Positions 8,280-16,662 of a stretch of DNA of 64,000 nucleotides are shown here, in pieces. The DNA lies in assembly GCA_021806045.1 (NCBI GenBank), contig JAJZDI010000005.1:62001-126000 (forward strand). Direction: 5' to 3'. Each line of letters begins with the position of its first letter. The first letter of the stretch is position 1. Below the pieces are notes generated by a model that did not search any database, had not been told where the DNA came from, and saw only the letters and a program-made list of their open reading frames with translations. The translations under genes and the position numbers were made by a program. The stretch is from Actinomycetes bacterium. Lineage in GTDB: Bacteria; Actinomycetota; Acidimicrobiia; Acidimicrobiales; RAAP-2.

Positions 8280-8831
8280 TCACGCCGGGTCGTCGGCCCG
8301 ATGGGCACCGGTGGACACCGGGCCAGCGCGGGATCCGTCCGCATCGTTGCCACCGTCCGGGTCCTGGGCGCCCCCGTCCCAGGTGCCCGCGGCGGCGAGG
8401 GCGTAGGGGGTGGCGGGAGCGATGATCACGAAGAGGAAGAAGGTCACGACGTGTACCGACGTGCACCACATGCAGAGGGACTTGATGATGAACAGCTCGG
8501 CACTGATCAGGTAGATGATCATCCCCACGCCGCTGATGGACAGGGCCAGGCGGGCCCAGTGGACCCACCGGCGCCCCGCCCGCCACGCCATGGGGGTGCA
8601 CAGGAGCAGCATCGGCACGAAGAAGGCCAGCCCCAGCACGGCCACCGGGATCCCGAAGACGTAGGACTGCGGGCTGGTGGTGACCTTCTCACAGTTGATG
8701 AAGCCGCCGCCTGCTGGGCAGCTGAGGCTGACGTGCGTGTCGAAGTGGGTGATGGTCAGGTAGGTGGCCACCCCCAGCCCGAAGACGGTCAGGACCAGGG
8801 TGGTGGCGGGCTGCCAGCGCAGGGGACGCAC
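8280..8831 (-). CDS. Vitamin K epoxide reductase (VKOR) family membrane oxidase
   Basis: 183 residues, four or five membrane helices. It has the loop cysteine pair Cys38 and Cys47 (SCPAGG...NCEKV) and the catalytic CMWC pair Cys120/Cys123 in a later helix, the hallmark of VKOR, which passes electrons from thiols to quinone. In actinobacteria VKOR replaces DsbB for re-oxidising a Dsb-like protein. Here it is flanked on the same strand by two CxxC proteins of the same family, the obvious substrates. Start GTG 8831, 37 bases after the upstream stop. The C-terminal ~40 residues are polar and unconserved-looking. Confidence 0.9.
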   Translation of the reverse strand: MRPLRWQPATTLVLTVFGLGVATYLTITHFDTHVSLSCPAGGGFINCEKVTTSPQSYVFGIPVAVLGLAFFVPMLLLCTPMAWRAGRRWVHWARLALSISGVGMIIYLISAELFIIKSLCMWCTSVHVVTFFLFVIIAPATPYALAAAGTWDGGAQDPDGGNDADGSRAGPVSTGAHRADDPA

Positions 8832-8868
8832 GGTCAGGCTCCGCTGCCCTGACTGCCTACGGGCCCGG

Positions 8869-9915
8869 TCACAGCTTCAGCGCCTTGGTCGCCGCCTTCA
8901 CCCCGGCGCTCGAGCACACGTTGGCGGGTTGCTGCCCGGTCCCGGCGCAGATCCCGGCGGTGATGTAGTTGGCTGTGGCAACGATTGCCTGGGTGATGGT
9001 GTTGGTCGGGTCGGACAGCACGGATGCGATCTGCTGCCACGTCAGCCCGGAGAGGATCAGCGGGGTGTAGGACGCTCCGGAGACGATCACCTTGTTGTCG
9101 ATGTCCATGTAGGGGAACGAGATCCCCTGGGTGTTCCCGGGGACGAACGGCGGGGCCGCGTACTTGTTGAGGACCGCCTGCTGTTCCTTGGTGGGCGTCT
9201 GGAGGGTGGTGTAGCCCGCGCACGACGTGTTGGCGGCGTCGGCGATGTTGGTGCACGCCTCGATCGCCTGGAAGGTGACGTAGGAACTGGTGAGCGTGGC
9301 CGTCCGGAAGCTGAACGTGTGGGTGTTGCTGGCGTAGTCCGTGGGTGAGGAGCCGGTGATCTGCAGGCCCGACCATGTCCCGAACCGGGACAGGGCGGCG
9401 ACCACGGCCCACCGCTCGGCTGCACAGAACGGGCAGTACTCGGCGCCGTAGTAGAGGACGGCGGGCGCATGGCCCCCGAGTGACAGGGCCGGCTGGCCGG
9501 TGATGACGCTGGGCGCGGTCAGCTGGGCCGAGCCCGGCGCGGTGACGCCCACCGTGTTGAAGACGGAGGCGGGGATGGAGGTCACGTCGTGGACGACGTT
9601 GGCCGGCGCCGGGGTGACCGGGATCGGGCCGGAACCGTTGCCCGTCGCCGTGTTGGAGCCTCCGGTCACCTTCACGATCACCAGCACGGCGACCACCACG
9701 ATCACCAGGCCCACCGCCCCCCAGGCGATGAGGGCACCGGACGGGCCGCGCGGTGCCGGGGCGCCGCCGCGCGGTGCCGGGGCGCCGCCTCGCCGCGCGC
9801 CACCGGCCCCTTTCCCGGTGACGGGACGGCTCTGCTGGCGGCTCTGGTCCTTGGCCGAGGCGGGCTTGGGGGTGTTGCCGCCCTTGGAGGCTCCCGGCTT
9901 GTTGTCGGCTGCCAT
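8869..9915 (-). CDS. Membrane-anchored DUF929-like thiol-disulfide protein (2)
   Basis: 348 residues, first gene of the disulfide operon and a paralogue of the gene at 7341. The Lys/Gly/Pro-rich cytoplasmic tail carries a duplicated GGAPAPR unit; one membrane helix follows (about 61-83), then an extracytoplasmic domain with CxxC at Cys161-Cys164 (GAEYCPFCAAERW). Additional cysteines (EACTNI, TSCAGY, GICAGT, NVCSSA) suggest two structural disulfides. ATG 9915 is chosen at MAADNK; a longer frame to 9993 adds only an Arg-rich stretch. Divergent from the alpha/beta hydrolase gene. Two versions around one VKOR suggests either division of substrates or an oxidase/isomerase pair. Confidence 0.78.
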   Translation of the reverse strand: MAADNKPGASKGGNTPKPASAKDQSRQQSRPVTGKGAGGARRGGAPAPRGGAPAPRGPSGALIAWGAVGLVIVVVAVLVIVKVTGGSNTATGNGSGPIPVTPAPANVVHDVTSIPASVFNTVGVTAPGSAQLTAPSVITGQPALSLGGHAPAVLYYGAEYCPFCAAERWAVVAALSRFGTWSGLQITGSSPTDYASNTHTFSFRTATLTSSYVTFQAIEACTNIADAANTSCAGYTTLQTPTKEQQAVLNKYAAPPFVPGNTQGISFPYMDIDNKVIVSGASYTPLILSGLTWQQIASVLSDPTNTITQAIVATANYITAGICAGTGQQPANVCSSAGVKAATKALKL

Positions 9916-10043
9916 CGTCGCTGGTACTCCCCTCGAACGCCGGCGCTTCCGGCCGCGTGAGCGTACCGCCTGGCGGGGCGGCGGTGCCGTCATCGCGCCG
10001 GGGTCCCCACCGAACGTTCCCAGTGGTCATATGCTCACGCTCC

Positions 10044-10958
10044 ATGTCGGCGATGGCCTTCCTGCCCGACCTGCCGCTCGTGCCCGGCGTCCGCCGGGAA
10101 CGCACCGCGGCGCCTGCCCGCATGGCCGGGGGCCGGGTGGTGGTGGACGGCCGGAGCGTCCCGTTCCACACGGCCGGCTCGGCCGGGGGTCCCGTCGCCG
10201 TGTTCCTGCACGGCTGGGGGCTGCGGCCCAACAGTTACCGGGCGGCCATCGAGCACGTCGCCCGGGCCGGTTGCCGGGTGGTGGCTCCCGCCCTCCCCGG
10301 GTTCGGCGGCACCCGCGAGCTCTCGGGCGACCAGCGGTCCTTCCCGGGGTACGCGGCATGGGTGGGCCGGTTCCTCGACGCCGTCGGGGTCGACCGTGTG
10401 GACCTGGTGGTCGGCCACTCGTTCGGCGGCGGCGTGGCCACCCAGTTCGCCCACGACGCCGGGGGCCGGGCGGGCTCGCTGCTGCTGGCCAATGCCATCG
10501 GCAGCCCCGTCTGGTCCATCAGGGCGGCGGAGGTCCGGACCATGGTCGAGCGACCGGTGTGGGACTGGGGCCGCCACCTGGGGACCGATCTCCTGCACGG
10601 GCCGGGGATGCTGCGGATCCTGCCCCCGATCGTGGAGGACGTCGTCCCCAACCTGCTCACCAACCCGCTCGGGTTCTGGCGGACGGGCCAGTTCATCCGC
10701 CGGGCCGATCTGGTCGGTGCGCTCGCCGACCTGCGGGACCGTGGGCTCCCGATCGAGGTCCTGTGGTCCGATCGCGACCGTCTGGTGCCCCGGTCGGCCT
10801 TCGACGCCGTCCGGGAGGCGGCGGGCGTCGAGGGACGGGTCGTCGAGGGACCACACGCCTGGCTCGTCGGCGACCCGGTCCCCCTGGGCGAGTCGGCGCT
10901 GCACTGCCTGGTGGCCGCTGGCGGCCTCCCGGCACGCTGCGCCCCCTTCCCGGCCTGA
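10044..10958 (+). CDS. Alpha/beta-hydrolase fold protein
   Basis: 304 residues. Oxyanion-hole HGWG near 56-59, nucleophile elbow GHSFGG with Ser126, probable acid in LWSDRDRLVP and catalytic His in GPHAWL near the end. Length and motifs fit soluble esterase/lipase-like hydrolases; substrate unknown. Start ATG 10044 or, nine bases later, ATG 10053; both keep the fold intact. Divergent from the disulfide operon and 91 bases upstream of the Nudix gene. Confidence 0.85.
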   Translation: MSAMAFLPDLPLVPGVRRERTAAPARMAGGRVVVDGRSVPFHTAGSAGGPVAVFLHGWGLRPNSYRAAIEHVARAGCRVVAPALPGFGGTRELSGDQRSFPGYAAWVGRFLDAVGVDRVDLVVGHSFGGGVATQFAHDAGGRAGSLLLANAIGSPVWSIRAAEVRTMVERPVWDWGRHLGTDLLHGPGMLRILPPIVEDVVPNLLTNPLGFWRTGQFIRRADLVGALADLRDRGLPIEVLWSDRDRLVPRSAFDAVREAAGVEGRVVEGPHAWLVGDPVPLGESALHCLVAAGGLPARCAPFPA

Positions 10959-11049
10959 CGCAACCTGGGCACCGGCGCTCGGCGGGGACGGTGGGTCCGC
11001 CGCCCGGACGGGTAGGCGGCGCCGTACCCCGGCCCGGTACCCTGACGGC

Positions 11050-11925
11050 ATGCCCCCCGTCCGCGACGCCGCCACGATCATGCTCGTGCGGGACGCGCTC
11101 GACGGTTCGGGTATCGAGGTCTGCATGCTCCAGCGCAACCTGGCCGCCGAGTTCGTCGCCGGCGCCTACGTGTTCCCCGGTGGCGCGGTGGACGACGCCG
11201 ATCGCCAGCCCGAAGCCGCCCGGTGGTGTGAGGGGAGGACGGACCGCACCGCCAGCGAGGCCCTCGGCCTGGAGGTCGGAGGGCTGGCCTTCTGGGTGGC
11301 CGCACTGCGGGAGTGCTTCGAGGAGGCCGGCGTGCTCCTCGCCCGCCACCGGGGTGAGCCCGGCCGGCCGGGCCCGCTGCTCGACACGTCCGATCCGGCC
11401 ATGGCCACGCGTTTCGCCCGCCACCGGGACGACCTGAACGAGGGGCGGGTCGGTCTCGCCGAGGTGTGCGAGGCGGAGGACCTGGTGCTCCCGGTGGGCG
11501 ACATCCACTACGTGAGCCACTGGATCACCCCGGAGGTCGCTCCCAAGCGCTACGACACCCGCTTCTTCGTCGCGCTGTCCCCGTCCGGCCAGCAGGCCGT
11601 CCACGACGACGGCGAGACCATCGCCACCAGTTGGGTCCGGCCGGCCGACGCACTCGACCAGGCCGGCGCCGGGCGCATCGAATTGATGCCGCCGACGGTG
11701 GCCAACCTGTCCGCCATCGGCCGGTTCCCCACCGCCGACGCCGTGATCGACTGGGCCAGGTCGGTGACCGACGTGCCGACCATCCTGCCCATCGTCCGGG
11801 TGGAGGGAGGCGAGCTCATCGTGCTGCGGCCCGGTGATGCCGGTTACGACGAGGCAGCGGCGGAGGCCGCTGCCGCTGCCCGGGATGGCGCACCCGGGCC
11901 CGGACTGGCCGCCGGCGGGGCGTGA
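11050..11925 (+). CDS. Nudix hydrolase, NUDT19-like with split Nudix box
   Basis: 291 residues. The Nudix box is present but interrupted: FPGGAVDDAD near residue 40 is separated from ALRECFEEAGVLL by about 35 residues, the arrangement of the NUDT19/RP2 class active on CoA derivatives. The REXXEE glutamates that bind Mg are intact (RECFEEAG). ATG 11050 follows a short gap, and the stop overlaps the next gene by four bases (GTGA), so it is coupled to the metallo-hydrolase. CoA-ester hydrolysis is a reasonable guess. Confidence 0.85.
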   Translation: MPPVRDAATIMLVRDALDGSGIEVCMLQRNLAAEFVAGAYVFPGGAVDDADRQPEAARWCEGRTDRTASEALGLEVGGLAFWVAALRECFEEAGVLLARHRGEPGRPGPLLDTSDPAMATRFARHRDDLNEGRVGLAEVCEAEDLVLPVGDIHYVSHWITPEVAPKRYDTRFFVALSPSGQQAVHDDGETIATSWVRPADALDQAGAGRIELMPPTVANLSAIGRFPTADAVIDWARSVTDVPTILPIVRVEGGELIVLRPGDAGYDEAAAEAAAAARDGAPGPGLAAGGA

Positions 11926-12809
11926 CCCCGGGCGCTACCCCGCCGCCGTTCCCCCACGACGAACCCGTCCACGTCGTCCCCGGGGTCGTGCGCGTCACGG
12001 CCGCCAACCCGGGTGTGATGACCGGCCCCGGTACCAACACCTACCTGGTGGGAACGGAGGATGTCGCCGTCATCGATCCGGGACCCGACGACGCCGCCCA
12101 CCTGGCCGCGGTGGTCGCCGCCGGGGCCGGCCGCATCCGCTGGATCCTCGTCACCCACACCCACCCTGACCACGCGCCGGGCGCCGCCGCGCTGGCCCGT
12201 GCGACGGGCGCGGTCCGCATGGGGTTCGCCTCCCGTGACCAGTTCGCCGCCGAGGCGACCCTGGCCGACGGCGACGTGGTCCCGGTGCCCGGCGCGCCGC
12301 TGCGTGCGGTGCACACGCCGGGCCACGCCTCGAACCACCTCTGCTACCTGGCCGACCTGGGCGCGGGTGCATCGCCCCGGCGGGTCCTGTTCACCGGTGA
12401 CCACGTGATGGACGGGTCCACGGTGGTCATCAGCCCTCCGGACGGCGACCTTGATGCCTACCTCGCCAGCCTCGAGCGCGTGCTCCGGCTCGACCCGCCA
12501 GCCGACGCCCTGGCGCCCGGCCACGGCTCGCTGATCACCGACCCGCCCGGCGCGCTGCGGGCGATCCTGGACCACCGCCGTGCCCGCACGGCGAAGGTCC
12601 AGGACGCGCTGGCCCGACGAGGTCGGGCCACGGTCGCCGAGCTGCTCCCCGACGCCTACGACGACGTCGACGCCGCCCGCCACCCCATCGCCGCCCGGTC
12701 GCTGTGGGCCCATCTGCGTTCGCTGGCCCGGGGTGGGCAGGTGGGTACGAGCGACGTGGACGACCCCGATGCCACCTGGTGGGTCGTGGGCAGGGACGTG
12801 GCTGGCTGA
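11922..12809 (+). CDS. Metallo-beta-lactamase fold hydrolase, LACTB2-like
   Basis: 295 residues, GTG start overlapping the Nudix stop. Zinc motif HTHPDH at 79-84, followed by HTPGHASNH, FTGDHVM and PGHG motifs, gives the full ligand set for two zinc ions. The C-terminal ~70 residues look like the winged-helix extension of LACTB2-type enzymes. Such proteins are hydrolases of RNA or thioesters; the substrate is not evident. Together with the Nudix gene and RidA downstream, the neighbourhood resembles the M. tuberculosis Rv3672c-Rv3678c region (from memory). Confidence 0.87.
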   Translation: MTPGATPPPFPHDEPVHVVPGVVRVTAANPGVMTGPGTNTYLVGTEDVAVIDPGPDDAAHLAAVVAAGAGRIRWILVTHTHPDHAPGAAALARATGAVRMGFASRDQFAAEATLADGDVVPVPGAPLRAVHTPGHASNHLCYLADLGAGASPRRVLFTGDHVMDGSTVVISPPDGDLDAYLASLERVLRLDPPADALAPGHGSLITDPPGALRAILDHRRARTAKVQDALARRGRATVAELLPDAYDDVDAARHPIAARSLWAHLRSLARGGQVGTSDVDDPDATWWVVGRDVAG

Positions 12810-12832
12810 CGGGCACCGGGTGGCCGGTCAGC
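12805..12832. terminator. Bidirectional hairpin between convergent genes
   Basis: 10-bp stem with one mismatch (gctgacgggc / gccggtcagc) and an 8-base loop, spanning the end of the metallo-hydrolase gene and the end of the Mrp gene, which converge here. Placement supports a shared terminator. Confidence 0.5.
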
Positions 12833-14024
12833 TGCCGGCCCGCACCGCCTCCTCCACCCGGGCCAGCAGGCGGGCACTGCACCCGGCCATGGGCACCACG
12901 GGGGCCAGCTCGGTGGCCACCCGCTCGGCCAGCCCGGCGAAGACCGGTGCCAGCTCGCCGCCACCGGCCGCCACCGGCTCGCCTGCGTCGCCCCCGGCGG
13001 GCAGGGACGGGTGGAGGGGAACGGTGCCGGCCAGGGGCACTCCCAGCTCGGTGGCCAGGCGCGAACCGCCCCCCGAGCCGAACAGCGGGTAGTGCTCGCC
13101 GTGGTCACAGGTGAACCCGCTCATGTTCTCGACGACCCCGATCACCCGGAGGTGTCCCTTGCGGGCCATGGCCGCAGCCCGCGCCGCCACCTTCTGGGCG
13201 GCGAGGGGCGGCGTGGTGACGATGAGCACCTCGGTACGGGGCAGCATGCGTGCCAGGCCCATCTGGATGTCGCCCGTCCCCGGGGGCATGTCGATGAGCA
13301 GGTAGTCGAGGTCGCCCCAGTGGACGTCCTCCAGGAACTGCTGGACGGCACGGTTGAGCACCAGGCCACGCCACATGATGGCGCTGTCCTCGCCGGCCAG
13401 GAACCCCATCGAGAGCACCCGCAGCAGGCCGGGGCCCACCCGTCGCTCCAGCGGCACCATCTTGGACTGGCGGGCTTCGATCTCGCCCTGCATGCCGAGG
13501 AGCCGGGGGATGGAGAACCCCCAGATGTCGGCGTCGAGGACGCCCACCACCAGTCCCCTGCCGGCGAGGGCGACGGCCAGGTTGGCGGTGACCGAGCTCT
13601 TGCCCACCCCACCCTTCCCGGACGAGACGGCGACGACGCGCGCCCGCTCGGGGACGGCGGTGGCCGGTGCCCGCTCGGCAGCGACCCGGCGGGCCACGTC
13701 CATCACGGCTGCACGCCGGGCGGCGTCCATCACCGTCGTGTGCACATGCACCGACGTGACGCCGGCGAGCGTGCCGATCCTTGCGGTCACGTCGTCCCGG
13801 ATCTGGTTGCGGAGGGGGCACCCGGCGATGGTCAGGGCCACGCCGACCTCGACCTCGCCACCGGCACCGACGTCGACCGTGGTCACCATGCCCAGGTCGA
13901 CGATGCTGGCGCCGAGCTCGGGATCGACCACCGCCCCGAGGGCGGCCCGGACCTCCTCCTCGCTCGGTGGGGTCGCACCCTCCACGTCGGGCTCCCCGGC
14001 TGGCGGCAGCGGTCCGCTCGGCAC
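12828..14024 (-). CDS. mrp: Mrp/ApbC-family Fe-S cluster carrier ATPase
   Basis: 398 residues. N-terminal DUF59/MIP18 domain (about 20-105, VVDPELGASIVDLGMV) followed by a P-loop ATPase with SGKGGVGKSS at 135-144 and DMPPGTGD. Mrp proteins bind and deliver [4Fe-4S] clusters. The usual C-terminal CxxC ligand pair is not intact: the position after ENMSGF reads TCDHG, leaving one cysteine. GTG 14024 is chosen because it is the first start before the DUF59 domain; there is no strong ribosome-binding site. Divergent from erpA, a second Fe-S maturation gene, across 198 bases. Confidence 0.88.
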   Translation of the reverse strand: MPSGPLPPAGEPDVEGATPPSEEEVRAALGAVVDPELGASIVDLGMVTTVDVGAGGEVEVGVALTIAGCPLRNQIRDDVTARIGTLAGVTSVHVHTTVMDAARRAAVMDVARRVAAERAPATAVPERARVVAVSSGKGGVGKSSVTANLAVALAGRGLVVGVLDADIWGFSIPRLLGMQGEIEARQSKMVPLERRVGPGLLRVLSMGFLAGEDSAIMWRGLVLNRAVQQFLEDVHWGDLDYLLIDMPPGTGDIQMGLARMLPRTEVLIVTTPPLAAQKVAARAAAMARKGHLRVIGVVENMSGFTCDHGEHYPLFGSGGGSRLATELGVPLAGTVPLHPSLPAGGDAGEPVAAGGGELAPVFAGLAERVATELAPVVPMAGCSARLLARVEEAVRAGS

Positions 14025-14222
14025 GAGGACGAGCGTACCGGCGACCGGGCGCGCACCGGCCGGACCAGGAACCGGCCGGACCAGGGGCCCGGCGAACGAC
14101 CGGGCGGGCGGCGGGGTAGGATGGCACCGCCGCCGCACCGGAGGGGATGCAGGTCGTCGGGTGACCGCCCGGGTGGGCCTGCGCCGGATCGGCGCCGACA
14201 ACGTTCTCGAGGAGGTAGGCCG

Positions 14223-14588
14223 ATGACCATCACGTCGCAGCCCGTCAGCATCGGCAGCAAGCCGGTACCCGTCACCCTCACCGACGCAGCCGCGTCCAAG
14301 GTCGCAGAGCTCCTCTCCCAGGAGGACACCGACGAGCTCGCCCTGCGCGTGGCCGTCCGGCCCGGTGGGTGCTCGGGCTTCAGCTACGAGATGTTCTTCG
14401 ACTCGGAGATCGCCGACGACGATGTGGTCCGTGAGTTCGGGACGGTGAAGGTCGTGGTCGATCCGACCAGCGCCGACCTGCTCACCGGCTCCACCCTCGA
14501 CTACGCCGATGGGCTGACCGACGCGGGGTTCCACGTCACCAACCCCAACGCCACCCGCACCTGCGGCTGCGGCTCCTCCTTCAGCTGA
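14223..14588 (+). CDS. erpA: Iron-sulfur cluster insertion protein, ErpA/HesB family
   Basis: 121 residues. The three A-type carrier ligands are present: Cys50 (GGCSGF) and the C-terminal CGC pair Cys114/Cys116. A-type proteins carry [2Fe-2S] or [4Fe-4S] clusters to apo-targets such as the ferredoxin-type protein encoded next. GAGGAGG lies a few bases before ATG 14223. A much longer frame runs upstream but is a shadow of the antisense mrp gene. Confidence 0.93.
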   Translation: MTITSQPVSIGSKPVPVTLTDAAASKVAELLSQEDTDELALRVAVRPGGCSGFSYEMFFDSEIADDDVVREFGTVKVVVDPTSADLLTGSTLDYADGLTDAGFHVTNPNATRTCGCGSSFS

Positions 14589-14613
14589 GCGCGGCCGCGC
14601 TGCGCTGAGCCCG

Positions 14614-16218
14614 ATGACGGCCGACGGCGGTCTCCGCTGCACGGTCGACGGCATCGAGGTCGCCCTCCCGGCGGACGGCGCCACCCTCCTCGACGTCCTG
14701 CGTGACCAGCTGGGCATCCACTCGGTCAAGGACGGCTGCAGCCCGCAGGGCCAGTGCGGGTGCTGCACGGTGTGGGTTGACGGCGCCCCCCGCGTCTCCT
14801 GCGTGACGCCGGCCCGCCGTGTGGCCGGGCGGGAGGTCACCACCCTCGACGGCCTGCCGGACGACGTGCGCCAGCTGTGGGCCGACGCTCTGGTGTCGAC
14901 GGGTGGCAGCCAGTGCGGCTTCTGCACGCCGGGGATCATCATGCGCCTGGGTGCGGTGGTGTCGCCGGGGGAGCCGGCGCCGATCGACCAGGTGGAGCGG
15001 GGGCTCGCCGCCCACCTGTGCCGGTGCACCGGTTGGCAGACGATCGTCGAGGCGGCCGAGGCGGTGGGGGCGGGCCAGCTGCCGCCGTCCGGGCGCGATC
15101 TCGACGCCGCCGCCCGGCGGGCGACGCTCGAGGGCCAGGCGACCCAGCGGGTGGGACCGGGGGTGGCGCTGGGCGACGGGGGCTTCGCCGACGACAGCGC
15201 ACCGGTCGGCGCCCTGGTGGCCGTGCCCGACCCGACAGGGGGCTACGCCATCGGCTCGGACCTGGCCGAGGCCCGCCGGAACGCCGGCACCGTCCAGGGG
15301 AGGCGGTCGACGGTGACCGCCGCCCCGCCCCTGCCGCTGCCTGCGGGGTCGTGGGACCTCACGCTGCAGACCTCGTGGGTCGAGCCCGCCTACCTGGAGC
15401 CGGACGCCTCGTGGTGCGATCCGGGTGGGGTCCCGGCCGCGCCGCTCGGCAACGGTGGTGCGTTCGGGGGCAAGGTGGCGAGCCCGGTCGCCGGCCATGC
15501 CCGTGAGCTGGCTGACCGATATGGCCGGCCGGTGCGTGTGCTGTGGCGGCGCGAGGACGTCGTCCGCCGCGGTCCGAAGCGCCCACCGGTGGCGGGCGGC
15601 ATCCGGGTGGATGGCACGGGGGTGCTCCACGTGGGCGCACCGCCCGGCGTCGATCTCGGCCGCGCCATCGAGGCGGCGTCCGCCGTGGCACCGGGGCTGA
15701 CCGTCGAACGCGTCGAGCTGACCGGCCCGGCGGCGTCCACCGCCCTGCGGGCCGCCGTGTGGGCTGAGGCGGCCGTCCTCGCCAGATGCGCGTCGGTGCT
15801 GGGAGTGGCCGGCCCCGGGCAGCACGTCGACGTGCCGGTCTCGGTGGCGGATCCCGCCGGCGGCAGCGCACGGGTACGGCTGGCTGCGGATGGGACCGTC
15901 GACGTCGAGGTCGAGGCGGGTGACGTGCTCGACCTGACCGTCCTCCGCTCCTACTGCATCGGGAGCGTCCACCAGGCACTCGGGTGGGTGACGAGCGAGG
16001 GCGTGGCCGTCGACGCCGACGGAACGGTGCTGGACCTCACCGTCCGCTCCTTCGGTGTCGTGCCGGCCCGCGCCATGCCCACCGTCCGGGTGCGCCCGCT
16101 GCCCGGTGACGGTCCGCCGCGCCGGGTGTCGGATGCCGTGTTCGCGGCGGCCGCCGCCGCGTTCTGGCTGGCAGCGGGGTTGGCGCCGAAGTGGCCCGTC
16201 GCGGGACAGGGCACGTAG
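14614..16218 (+). CDS. Fused [2Fe-2S] / miniature molybdopterin-binding protein (xanthine dehydrogenase-like)
   Basis: 534 residues. Residues 1-150 are a xanthine/CO dehydrogenase small subunit: plant-ferredoxin-like motif with Cys42, Cys48, Cys51, Cys63 (CSPQGQCGCC) and the helical [2Fe-2S] motif Cys101, Cys104, Cys136, Cys138 (QCGFC...CRC). After a linker, about 250-534 resembles pieces of the large molybdopterin subunit: GNGGAFGGK, RPVRVLWRREDV, and a C-terminal segment like the end of XdhB/CoxL. It is less than half a normal large subunit (~760 residues), and where the catalytic Glu (GxGE) is expected it reads PGDGPPRRVSD. It may therefore not be a working hydroxylase. Twenty-five bases after erpA, which could supply its clusters. 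Upstream of ridA. Confidence 0.75.
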   Translation: MTADGGLRCTVDGIEVALPADGATLLDVLRDQLGIHSVKDGCSPQGQCGCCTVWVDGAPRVSCVTPARRVAGREVTTLDGLPDDVRQLWADALVSTGGSQCGFCTPGIIMRLGAVVSPGEPAPIDQVERGLAAHLCRCTGWQTIVEAAEAVGAGQLPPSGRDLDAAARRATLEGQATQRVGPGVALGDGGFADDSAPVGALVAVPDPTGGYAIGSDLAEARRNAGTVQGRRSTVTAAPPLPLPAGSWDLTLQTSWVEPAYLEPDASWCDPGGVPAAPLGNGGAFGGKVASPVAGHARELADRYGRPVRVLWRREDVVRRGPKRPPVAGGIRVDGTGVLHVGAPPGVDLGRAIEAASAVAPGLTVERVELTGPAASTALRAAVWAEAAVLARCASVLGVAGPGQHVDVPVSVADPAGGSARVRLAADGTVDVEVEAGDVLDLTVLRSYCIGSVHQALGWVTSEGVAVDADGTVLDLTVRSFGVVPARAMPTVRVRPLPGDGPPRRVSDAVFAAAAAAFWLAAGLAPKWPVAGQGT

Positions 16219-16284
16219 GGTGGTCGGCGGCGACGGGGCCGGAGACCACCTGCGATGCGGAGGCGGAACGATGGGACAGGCGAG

Positions 16285-16662
16285 GTGAGCACGCCGATCG
16301 GTCCGTACCGGCCGGTTGTCCGGGCGGGTCCGTGGCTGATCTGCTCGGGCCAGCTCGGCCTGGAGCACCAGCCGGCGCCCGCCGGTGGTCCCCCCCGCCT
16401 GGTGGAGGGGGGGACGGTGGCCCAACTGACCCAGGCGCTGGCCAACGGGGCGAGGCTCCTCGAGGGCGAGGGCTCGTCCCTCGGCGACGTGGTCAAGGCC
16501 ACGGTCTTCCTGGTCGATATGGAGGAGTACGGCGCCGTGAACGAGGCCTACGTCCGAGCGTTCGGGACGCACCGGCCGGCGCGCACGGTGGTGGCTGTGG
16601 CCGCGCTCCCCATGGGCGCGGCAGTGGAGGTCGAGCTGTGGGCCTACGCTCCGACGGAGTGA
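16285..16662 (+). CDS. RidA (YjgF/YER057c/UK114) family protein
   Basis: 125 residues. RidA enzymes hydrolyse reactive enamine/imine intermediates. Family features: STPIGPY near the N-terminus, GQLG, and RPARTVVAVAALPMGAAVEVE, with the arginine that binds the substrate carboxylate. GTG 16285 is preferred over ATG 16255 because it places STPIGPY at residue 2, as in the family. The stop overlaps the kinase gene by four bases (GTGA). Confidence 0.87.
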   Translation: MSTPIGPYRPVVRAGPWLICSGQLGLEHQPAPAGGPPRLVEGGTVAQLTQALANGARLLEGEGSSLGDVVKATVFLVDMEEYGAVNEAYVRAFGTHRPARTVVAVAALPMGAAVEVELWAYAPTE

